Source of the DNA: an uncultured bacterium
GTDB lineage: Bacteria > Verrucomicrobiota > Kiritimatiellia > PWTM01
Length of the DNA stretch: 64,000 nucleotides
NCBI GenBank assembly: GCA_937139365.1
Contig: CAKZPT010000108.1
Location: 1 to 64,000 of the forward strand
Reading direction: 5' to 3'
Position 1 is the stretch's first letter, and each line of letters starts with the position of its first letter. This document shows, piece after piece, positions 27,462 through 36,278 of the stretch. Made by a program: the position numbers and the translations under genes. The notes beneath the pieces are model-generated. The model was not told the DNA's origin. It saw only the letters and a program-made list of their open reading frames with translations, and ran no database searches.

Positions 27462-27546
27462 GCTTCCTGTTCGCGGGGCGTTTGCGCTTGCGGCGCGCGC
27501 ACGACTCGCGGATACTTCGCGCGTACCGGTTGCCTGAACCGCCGCG

Positions 27547-29064
27547 ATGACCGCAGGCTCCAGCCCTCCGGCCCATGCGTCCACCGGCACCTCCGCCGCT
27601 CGAGACCGGTTAAACGCCTGCCTCCGCCAACCGGAGGGCGTGTTCCCCGCCCGGTGGAGCGCCAGTTGCACGGCTGCGGACGGAGGCGGCGAGGCGGACC
27701 TCAACGAGCTCCTTCCTCTATGCGTCGTGTGGACCGACTGGTCGCCCGACGTGGCGCGGGAACTGGTGCTTTCCGCGCTTGCGGCCCAGCACCCGGACGG
27801 CTCGTTTCCCCGCCGCATCCGCAGCGACGGCTACGTGACGGCCGCCCATCCGCCATGGCCGCTGCTCGCTCAGGCTGCCGACACGGCTGCCGGCGAAATT
27901 CCCCCGCCCGATTTCGTGGCCGAGGTGCTGCCCGCCCTCGAGCGGTATCTGGACTGGGCGCTTCACCGATATGTCCCACCCGACGGAGTTCCCCGCTGGC
28001 CCAGGCCCGACGAGGCGTGGTTGCCGGAGGTGTGGTCCGCCGATCTGAGGCCGGTGGATCTGACGGCGATGCTGACGGCTGAGCTCGAGGCCGGCGCGGC
28101 GCTGGCCGAACGCTGTCACGCCGGCGGCGTGTTCGCCGCCCGTTTCGGCGCCGCCCTTGCTGCGCTCCGGCGGACGCTCGAACAGTTCCACTTCGACCCC
28201 GCGACCGGACTCTATCTCGACCGCGATGCCGGCGGCCGGCCGGCCAGCCGGCGAACGGTGTCCGTGTTCACCCCGCTGTGGACGCGTGGCCTCTCCGAAG
28301 CCCGCCGACGGCGCATCGAGCGCGAGCTGGAGGTCTGGCCGGCCCCCGAAGACGGCGGCCTTCCCCTTTGGGAGCCATGGCCGGACGATCCCGCGCCGCC
28401 GCCGTCGTCGGCCCTGCACCAAGCCGTGCTGCTCGCCGGCCTGCGGTGCGCCGGTTCGGCAACAGTCGCGGGCCTAGGCCCGGCGCAGCCGATGGCCTCT
28501 GCCGAGGCCATGGCGGCCGCGCTTCTGGTCCGACCGCCGATCCGCCGCGCATCCATCTTTTCCTCCCGTCCGTGGGCCCGCCCGCTGGCCCTCTCCGCCG
28601 CCGCCCTCGGCCTGGTGGCGCTGGCGGGCACCGGATGGTACATGGTCCGCCGACCCTCGCTTCCGGGCGCCACCGGCGAGGTGCTGCTCAACATGGCCCA
28701 GCAGCGCCACCGCGCCGGCCAGCCCGACGAGGCGATCAGGATTTATCGGCGGTTTCTCGCGCTCTCAGGCTCGACCAGCGGCACCGTCCGCGTGTTGCTG
28801 GGCAATGCGTTCTACCGGGCCGGCCGGTACCGCGAGGCGGAGGCGGAATACCGCGCCGCGATGGCCGAGGAGGTCAGCTCCCTCCACGCCCTCTACAATC
28901 TCGGCCTGGCGCTGCATCACCAGGGACGCAACGCCGAGGCCGCCGACGCGTTTGAAAAATTCGCCGCAACCTACCGCGTGGACTACCCCGAACTCGCCAG
29001 CCGGGCCCGGGTGGCCCTGAACATCATCCGCGGACAGCCGATCGAATTCAACGATATCCCCTAA
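27547..29064 (+). CDS. glycosidase-like/transmembrane/TPR fusion protein
   Basis: This 505-residue protein has an unusual order of parts. Residues about 1-320 resemble an alpha/alpha-toroid glycosidase region: a repeated-helix layout with AAQHPDGSFPRRI, WLPEVWSADL and FDPATGLYLDRDAGG, but no certain catalytic acid pair. A single membrane helix follows near 342-364 (PLALSAAALGLVALAGTGWYMV). The C-terminal 130 residues hold three or four TPR-like repeats (for example AGQPDEAIRIYRRFLAL and GRYREAEAEYRAAM). The two soluble parts should lie on opposite sides of the membrane. The role is unknown; neighbours suggest envelope or glycan work. Confidence 0.65.
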   Translation: MTAGSSPPAHASTGTSAARDRLNACLRQPEGVFPARWSASCTAADGGGEADLNELLPLCVVWTDWSPDVARELVLSALAAQHPDGSFPRRIRSDGYVTAAHPPWPLLAQAADTAAGEIPPPDFVAEVLPALERYLDWALHRYVPPDGVPRWPRPDEAWLPEVWSADLRPVDLTAMLTAELEAGAALAERCHAGGVFAARFGAALAALRRTLEQFHFDPATGLYLDRDAGGRPASRRTVSVFTPLWTRGLSEARRRRIERELEVWPAPEDGGLPLWEPWPDDPAPPPSSALHQAVLLAGLRCAGSATVAGLGPAQPMASAEAMAAALLVRPPIRRASIFSSRPWARPLALSAAALGLVALAGTGWYMVRRPSLPGATGEVLLNMAQQRHRAGQPDEAIRIYRRFLALSGSTSGTVRVLLGNAFYRAGRYREAEAEYRAAMAEEVSSLHALYNLGLALHHQGRNAEAADAFEKFAATYRVDYPELASRARVALNIIRGQPIEFNDIP

Positions 29065-29134
29065 AGCGGCCGCGCTTAGCGGCGGCCGAATCCCGCGACG
29101 GAAACCAGCGGCGAGGACAGCTCCGCACGCTCCG

Positions 29135-29163
29135 TTGAAGCCCCTCCGCCGGCGGACTACGAT
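29135..29163 (+). promoter_or_regulatory. putative leaderless promoter of the glycosyltransferase operon
   Basis: TTGAAG (29135-29140) and TACGAT (29158-29163) are spaced by exactly 17 bases. ATG 29170 follows 6 bases after the -10 box, so transcription would begin at or next to the start codon. Confidence 0.5.
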
Positions 29164-29169
29164 CCGCTC

Positions 29170-30471
29170 ATGAAGGTCGCGTGGCTGACGCCCGGATCGG
29201 GCGACCGTTTCTTTTGTCAGAACTGCCACCGCGACTTCGCGCTCGCGCGCGCCCTCGGTCGGAAGGGAGTCCAGGTGGCGATCGTACCGCTCTATCTGCC
29301 GCTGGACGTCCGATCGCTGGAGGGCCTGACTTGTGCCCCGCTGCAGTTCGGCGCGCTGCGCGTCTATCTGGAACAGCGGTGCCCCCCCCTCGCCCGCCGC
29401 TGCCCGTGGCTGCTTCGGATGCTCGATCGGCCGGCGCTCTTGCGCGTCGCCGCACGCCGGGCCGGGACCGCCAGCGCCGCGAACCTCGCCGACCTGACGC
29501 TCTCCATGCTGCGCGGCGAGGACGGCCGCCAGGCGGCGGAACTCGATCGCCTTATCGAATGGTTGCAGGGCTAATTTCCTCCCGACATCGCGGTCCTCTC
29601 GAACGCCCTGCTCCTGGGCGCCGCCGGACCGATGCGGCGGCGGGCTGGCGCGGCCGTCGTCTGCCTGCTGCAAGACGAGGACGTCTGGCTCGACGCCCTG
29701 CCGCCGACGCTGCGTTCGGAGGCCGAAACGGAGCTCGCCCGCCGGGCGGCGGACGCGGATCGGCTGATCGCCATCACACGCACCTACGCTGATCGGATTT
29801 CACGCCGCCTGGCCCTGCCGGCCAACCGGGTGGCCGTGGTGCCGCCCGTTATCCAGCCCCCTCCGGGCCCGCCCGCCCCCCTGCCCGACCGGCCGCCAGT
29901 CCTCGGCTACTACGCCCGCCTGATCGCCGACCGCGGCCTCGACGACGCGGCCTGGCGGCTCCTACGCCACGAACCGGGCCTGGCCGCGCTGCGCCTGCGG
30001 CTCGGCGGCGGCGCGGCGGCCAATGACCGGCCGCACTTGCGCCGCCTCCTCCGTTCGTTCACCGCCGCGGAACGCGCCGGCTCCATCGTCGAAACGGACC
30101 ACGATCACGCGCGGCGCTGGGAGTTTTATCGCGCGATCAGCGTCCTCTCGACCCCGGCCCGCGTCGAGGACGGCGGGGGGTTGCAGTCGCTGGAGGCCAT
30201 GGCCCTCGGCGTGCCCGTCGTCCAGCCGGACCGGGGCGCCTTCGGCGAGATCGTGCGGCAGACCGGCGGCGGCCTCGTCTACTTTCCCCAGACGCCCGAG
30301 GCCTTGGCCGCCGCCCTCGCGCCGCTGCTGTGGGAACCCGAACGCCTGCGCGAACTGGGACGCATCGGCCGCGCCGCCGTGGCGGGAATGTGCGACCCGA
30401 ACGTCGTGTCCGCCTCGTGGCTTGCGGAATTCGAAGCTGCGATTTCTACCCGGAGAAGCGACCGCGCGTGA
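29170..30471 (+). pseudogene. glycosyltransferase (GT4-like) interrupted by an in-frame TAA
   Basis: A GT-B glycosyltransferase of about 433 codons is broken by one TAA at 29572-29574. Both sides lie in the same frame and continue the same fold. The N-terminal side (134 residues) has WLTPGSGDRFFCQNCHRDFAL and VAIVPLYLPLD. After the stop come FPPDIAVLSNALLLG, VVCLLQDEDVWLD and the C-terminal donor-binding region (STPARVEDGGGLQSLEAMALGVPVV, the usual glycine/glutamate motif). GAA to TAA would explain the stop by one substitution. It may be a pseudogene, a sequencing error, a readthrough gene or a split protein. The end overlaps the ABC ATPase GTG, so the operon structure is kept. The acceptor is unknown. 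Confidence 0.8.
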
Positions 30472-31163
30472 ATCGAGTACTGGAAATGCGCCAGGTCTGG
30501 AAGACCTATCCCGGTCCCGTCGGCGGCTCGCCGGTCGAGGTATTGCGCAGCGTCGACTGGGTCGTCGAGCCGGGCGAGCGGTCGGCCATCCTAGGGCCCT
30601 CCGGCTGCGGCAAAAGCACGCTGCTCAACCTCGCCGGCGCCCTTGACCGCCCGTCCGCCGGCGAGGTGGTCATCGCCGAGCGTAGCGCGGCCCGCCTCTC
30701 GGACGACGACCTCGCCCGGCTGCGTTGCGACCACGTCGGCTTCGTGTTTCAACAGCACCTTCTTCTGCCCCAGCTCACCACGCTGGAAAACGTGCTGTTG
30801 GCCGCGCTGGCCGAGCCCAGCGGCCGCGCCCCGGTCGACGAGGCCTGCGCCCTGCTCAAGCGCGTGGGGCTCGGCGACCACCTGCACCATCGGCCGGCCG
30901 AGCTCTCCGGAGGCGAGCGTCAGCGAGTCGCCGTCGCGCGCGCGTTGCTGCGACGACCGAAACTTCTGCTGGCCGACGAACTGACCGGATCGCTCGACGC
31001 CGCCTCGGCCGCCTCGCTCGCCGACCTGCTCGTCGGTCTGAACCGCGAATTCGGCATGGCGCTCGTCGTGGCCACGCATTCCACCGCGTTGGCCGCTCGG
31101 ATGCGGCGCCGATGGCGGATCGAGAACGGGTGCCTTGTCGAGGTCCCTGTCGAGCGCGAATGA
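30468..31163 (+). CDS. LolD/MacB-type ABC transporter ATPase
   Basis: This 231-residue ATPase is of the LolD/MacB/FtsE class that pairs with FtsX-fold permeases. Walker A is GPSGCGKST, the Q-loop is VFQQHLLLPQL, the signature is LSGGERQR, Walker B is LLLADELTGSLD, and the switch histidine is in ATHS. GTG 30468 overlaps the glycosyltransferase stop and its own stop overlaps the permease ATG. The Walker B glutamate is followed by LTG where most relatives have PTG. Transporters of this class act on envelope lipids, lipoproteins or peptides rather than on solute import; the cargo is unknown. Confidence 0.9.
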   Translation: MNRVLEMRQVWKTYPGPVGGSPVEVLRSVDWVVEPGERSAILGPSGCGKSTLLNLAGALDRPSAGEVVIAERSAARLSDDDLARLRCDHVGFVFQQHLLLPQLTTLENVLLAALAEPSGRAPVDEACALLKRVGLGDHLHHRPAELSGGERQRVAVARALLRRPKLLLADELTGSLDAASAASLADLLVGLNREFGMALVVATHSTALAARMRRRWRIENGCLVEVPVERE

Positions 31164-34100
31164 ACACGGCGCGCCTGATTGTGCGGAACCTGCGCCACCA
31201 CGCGCGCCGTCACTCGGCCGCGGCGGTCGGCGCCGTGTTGGCGACGGCCGTCATCACGGCCTCGCTGCTCGTCGGCGGATCCGTCCGGCGGAGCCTGACG
31301 CGGACCGTGGACCGGAGGCTGGGCCGCGTCGAATGGGCGGTGGAGGCGGGCGCTCGGCGATTCCGGGCCGACCTGGCCGACCGCGTACAGGCCGCGTTGG
31401 GGCGTCCGACGGCCGCCATCTGGATGGAACTGGCCGCGGTGTCGGTCCCCGAGATCGGCCGTCGCACTGGCCGCGTTCAGGCCCTCGGCGTGGACCGCCG
31501 TTTTTTTGCGATGGCCCCGCTCCGCCCAACCCCTTGCCGGAGCCGCCGGCCGACGACGACGTATGGGTGAACGACGCGCTGGCGCGTCGGCTCGAATTGC
31601 AACCCGGCGTGGAGATCGTGCTGCGGGTTCCCCGCGCCTCCGCGCTACCGCCGGATGTGCCCCTGGCGGCGGATTCCACCGCCTTCGTCTCCCGGCGGCT
31701 GCGCGTCGCCGCGATCGTGTCGGACGGCGCCTTCGGCCGGTTCGATCTACGGCTTGGGACCATCGTCCCGTACAACGTGTTTCTGTCGCGGGACGCGCTC
31801 GCGGCACTCGCCGGCCGCCCCGGTGCCGCCAACACCCTTCTCATCGCCACCGCGCTCGACGGTGTGCCGGATGCCGGCCGCGTCCGTCGAGCGATCGCAG
31901 AGGAGGCGGTTTTGGCCGACCACGAATTGGAGATCCGGACCCTTCCCGACGGCCGGCTCGAGCTCTGGACCCCTCGAGTATTTCTCGATCCTGCAGCCGT
32001 CGAGGCCGCCCGCGCCGCCGCCCCGAACGCCTTGGTGACACTGACCTACCTGGTCAACTCGATCGCGATCGGCAACCGCGATGTTCCGTACAGCTTTGTC
32101 GCGGGCCTCGAGGAACCGCCGGCGCCCGGAGCCGGCGATCCGGACGGCCTTGTGGTGCATGAGTGGACCGCCAAACATCTGGGCGGCGCTGCGGGCGATG
32201 CCGTCCGGCTGACTTACTCCGCACTCGACGCGACCGGCCGGTTGATCGAGACGTCGGCGGTGGTTCGGCTGCGTGCCGTGGTGCCGTTCGACGGATCGGC
32301 GAGGGATGCGACCCTGATGCCGGCGATCCCCGGCATCGCCGAGGCGGCCTCGTGCAGCGAATGGGAGGCGAGCCTTCCGCTCGACTTCTCAAGGATTCGT
32401 CCCGAGGACGAGGACTACTGGAACCGCTGGCGCGGCGCGCCGAAGGCGTTCGTGCCGCTGGCGCTGGCGCAGGCGTTGTGGAGCAACCGTTTCGGCACGG
32501 CTACGGCCGTGCGCTGGCCCGCAAGGACGGACGCGGAGGCGTTGCGGCGCGAACTTCGGGTGGCCCTGTCGCGTTGTCCGCCGCCATGGCGCGTGGCCGC
32601 GGTGCGGCAGGAGGGACTGAAGGCGGCCGGGGAGGGGACGGATCTGGGGGCCCTGTTTCTGGGGCTGGGGATGTTCGTCCTCGCCTCGGCGGCGCTGCTG
32701 ACGATTCTGGTGTTCGGGCTCGGCCTGCAGGCACGAGCGGGCGAGCTGGCGCTCCAGACGGCGCTGGGATTTACGCGGGCCCGCGTGCGGCGGCTGCTGC
32801 TGACCGAGGAGGCCGCCGTCGCGGCCACCGCAGCGGCGCCCGGTACAGCACTAGGATGCGCAGGCGCCGTCGCGCTGGTGGTGGCGCTGCGGACGGTTTG
32901 GCGGGGCGCGGTCGGCGGTGTCCCGCTGGACGTCACCGTGGGCGCGGCGCCGCTTCTGATCGGCGCGATCGCTGGATTTCTGTTGGCTGCCGGCACGATT
33001 TGGGGAGTGTTACGACGCCGACTGGGAGAGGCCGTCCGACAACCGCGCCGAGCGGCGGGGCCGTCGGGCCTCGCCGCGCCGATCGGCGCCGCCGCCGGAT
33101 GCGTGGCCGCCCTCTTGATGGCGGCCGCATCCCGTTCTGCGGGAAGCCCTGCCGGGCTCGGTCTGGCAGCCGGCGGCGTCGCATTGCTCGCCGGCGGTCT
33201 CGGATGGGCCGCGGCCCTTGCCCAGATCGAGCGGCGGACGGTTCGCGCTCCGCATCCCGCACCGTTCGGCGTGCAAAACTGGGGTCGCAACGCGCGGCAG
33301 ACGTTGGCAGCGATCCTGATGCCCGCCTTCGGCTGGTTCGTCGTCTTTGCCGTGGATGCCCATCGTCCTCGGATCCCCGATGTCGTCCGCCGGGACGGCC
33401 CGGCCGACGGATTTGCGCTGTTCGGAGAGTCCGCCGTTCCGTTGGCCCACGACCCGGCCGATCCGGCCGGCCGAGAGCGGTTGGGGCTCGACGGCCTTGA
33501 CGCACGGCTCCTCGCCCTGCGGCGGCACGAAGGCGCGGACGCCAGTTGCCTCAACCTCAACCGCGTTCAGCGCCCGCCTCTGTTGGGGGTGCCCAGCCGG
33601 CTGTTCGAGGAGACGGACGCCTTCGCCTGGGCCCGTCGGCCTGTGGGGCACGGCAGACCGTGGAGCGCCCTCCGTTGCGCGCCGGCGCCGGACGTCGTGC
33701 CTGCGGTCCTCGACGCCTCGGTGGCAACATGGGGGCTACGATGGAAGGTTGGCGATCGGGTCCCGATGATCGCCGAGGACGGCCGGCCGCTCGAACTCGA
33801 GGTCGTCGGCCTGCTGGCAGACTCGATCTTTCAGGGGCATGTGCTTCTCGACGAGGCCGCCTTGTTGCGGTGGTTTCCGTCGGCGGGCCGGCGGGTGCTG
33901 CTTGTGGAGGCGTCGCCGGAGCAGGTGGTCGCGGTGCGCGAACGACTGGAGCGGGTACTGTCCGACACCGGGCTGGAGCTGGAGACGACCGTGGAGCGGC
34001 TCGATCGTTTTCTCGAAGTCCAACGGACGTATCTGGACATTTTCCTATGGTTCGGAGCCCTGGGCCTCACGCTGGGGGCGGCGGGGTTCGGCGTGATCGC

Positions 34101-34395
34101 GCGGCGCAACCTGATCGAACGGCGTCCAGAACTGGCGATGCTGCGGGTGCTGGGATGGGATCGCCGCCGGCTGTGGTTCGGGCTCGCGGCGGAACACGCG
34201 GGGCTGGCGCTGGTGGGCCTGCTGACGGGGGCGCTTGCGGCGGCCATCGCGTTTCCGGGCGCGGCCGCATCGCTTCGGCCCGGCCCAGCAGGCGTGGCCG
34301 CCCTCGGTCTCCTGCTGGGCGGCTGGCTTGGGGTCAACCTGTCCGCCCGCTCGATCCTCCGTGGACCGCTGCTGGACGCACTGCGACAGGAGTGA
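31160..34395 (+). pseudogene. FtsX/MacB-fold ABC permease, frameshifted near 31500-31530
   Basis: A large FtsX-fold permease of about 1,078 codons is encoded in two frames. Frame 2 gives the start: MNTARLIVRNLRHHARRH, a first membrane helix and LGVDRRFFAMAP. From about 31530 the protein continues in frame 1 (PEPPADDDVWVNDALARRL) to the end, with a middle group of helices, another long periplasmic part and three final helices (LGLTLGAAGFGVIARRNL). A run of seven T at 31501-31507 and a C-rich tract at 31521-31533 are the likely sites. A lost base, a sequencing error or a programmed -1 shift are all possible. The 4-base overlap with the ATPase is intact. This is the two-domain layout of lipoprotein-release-like permeases. 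Confidence 0.78.
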
Positions 34396-34415
34396 GAGGG
34401 CGGACGGAGTTCGTT

Positions 34416-36278
34416 TTAGCGCCCGCGCAGCTCGATTCGGTCGAGTTCCATCGGGCCGGTCCACTCGATGCGGACCCGCGAAGCTTCGAAGGGAAGGTCT
34501 GCCGCGTATTCGTGCCAAACTCGACGACGCTGGCCGGCGGCGCCCCCGGGCGTCGGCGGCAGCGGCCGGTCGTTCCGTTTCAGCTCTGCTTCGTTCCATG
34601 GCACTCCGGCAGGAGCCGCGAGCAGCCGGAGGTCCCCGGCCGGCCCCGTCGGATCGGAAAAGGCGGTCATGCGCACACGCCCGACCCGGCCCGGGACATG
34701 GAGGACGACGAAATCGTTCGTCGTGCCGGCCAGACGGAAGAGATACTCGGCATATCGGCCGTTGTACTCGTTGACCACACGCAAGCCTGCGGATCGTTCC
34801 GCGAGACCGGAAACGTCGCGGCACTCCTCCACCCAGCAGCGACCGGTGATCTCGACGGGGCCGACGACGTTGGAGGGCGCCGACACGCCGCCGCGGTTGC
34901 GGGCGCGAACCCGGTAGAACCAGCGCTCTCTTGGCCGTACCTCGGTGTCGCTGAAGAGAGGGCGATAAGCCGCATCGGCATCGGAGACATCGGCGGCGAC
35001 GCAGGCCCAGGGGCCGTCCGGCGCCGGGGCGCGCTCGACATCGTAGCCCGACGCGCCCGCCGAACCGCGCCAGGAAAACATCGGCACGCCGTCGAACGGC
35101 AGCAGCTCCGGCGGATCGGGGACCGGCAGCGGCGGAACGGCGCGGCCCTCGATCCGAAAGGCCGCCTCGCGTTGCTAGCGCAGGATGCCGATCTACGCCT
35201 GCGTATCGGCGCTGGGAAAACCCGGCCAGTGATATGCCCAGACAGCCGGGAAGGCGAAGATGTGATGCCAGTAAAAGCCGCCTTCCTCGCGGTGGGAGTA
35301 CATGCTCCACAGCAGCGCGCCCGCGACGCCATCGGCCATCCACGCGTCGAGGATCTCCCGCAGTCGGGCCGGGGCGTTTTTGGGGGTGAAATTGCGGCCG
35401 TCCACGTAGGGGCCGAATTCGCCCACGAAGAACGGCCGCCGGCCGGCGATCGCCGCCAGCTCCCGACGGACCGCTTCGGTCCAGTCACCGCCGAGGCCGC
35501 CGTAGGTGGTGTAGTAGTGGCGCGTGAGCAGGTCGATGTTCCGATCGATGAGCGGCTCCGGACCGGGCAGGTGCCGCGTCTCGGCGACCAGGTGGTTCGG
35601 GTCCAGCTCCTTGATGTACGCCGCCATCCCGGAAAGCCACGCCGGCGGCGCGAAGTACATCTCGTTTCCGAATTGCCAGGCGAGAATCGCCTTGTCCTCT
35701 CGGTACGGCACGCCGGTGAGCGTGTTCGTGCGGCCGATGACGAAGCGCAGGGTTGCCCGGTAGTCGTCCGCAAGCTGCGGATCGGTGTAAAACTCGGCGC
35801 GCCGGCGGCCGCGGTGCGCGGCGTAGGTGCCGATGCCGCCGAGGAAGTCGCCCGCCTCGGCCGTCAGGCAGATGATCACGCGGACGCGGTACCGGTTGGC
35901 CAGCGCCAGAAGGCGGTCCAGCGTGACGAACGCCGACTCCTGAAACACGCCCGGCCCGAGCACGTAGTGCCACGACTGCGTGGGCTCCTCGGGCCCGCGC
36001 ATCGGCAGATTCCTGGGCCGCACGACGCGCAGGTTCATCTGGTCGAGCGTCTTGAAAGCGTCCTCCTGTTCCCAAGCCGAGGGCAGGCGCATTCGCTCCG
36101 GCAGGCGCAGCGTGAAGTCGTACGGCAACATTAGCCCCGACATGTTGGCGCCGATGAAACGGAATTCCCGGTCGCCGTCCCTCAGGCGGCCGGCTTCGCG
36201 GCGGACAAAGTGCTCGAACCCGGGCGCGGCGACGGCGGCGAGCGCGAGAACGAACCCGGCGGCGCGGCAGGTGGTCAT
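34416..36278 (-). pseudogene. GH5-like glycoside hydrolase with C-terminal accessory domain, interrupted by two TAG codons
   Basis: A secreted (alpha/beta)8 hydrolase is followed in the same frame by an accessory module. The catalytic part (361 residues) has a signal peptide, FRFIGANMSGL, the acid/base Glu in LAWQFGNEMYF, and the nucleophile Glu in FFVGEFGPYVDG, so it resembles clan GH-A mannanase-type enzymes. TAG codons at 35193-35195 and 35175-35177 interrupt the frame just after the barrel. The sequence then resumes with QREAAFRIEGRAVPPLPVPDPP and a fibronectin-like plus beta-sandwich region (GSAGASGYDVERAP). A shortened but active enzyme is possible because the barrel precedes the stops. 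ATG 36278 overlaps the upstream GH10 gene stop. Confidence 0.75.

Noticed and set aside
30468-34395. Glycosyltransferase-ABC set as a classical polysaccharide exporter
   Set aside because: The ATPase and permease are of the LolD/MacB/FtsX class, not the Wzm/Wzt or MsbA type, so polysaccharide export is not supported.
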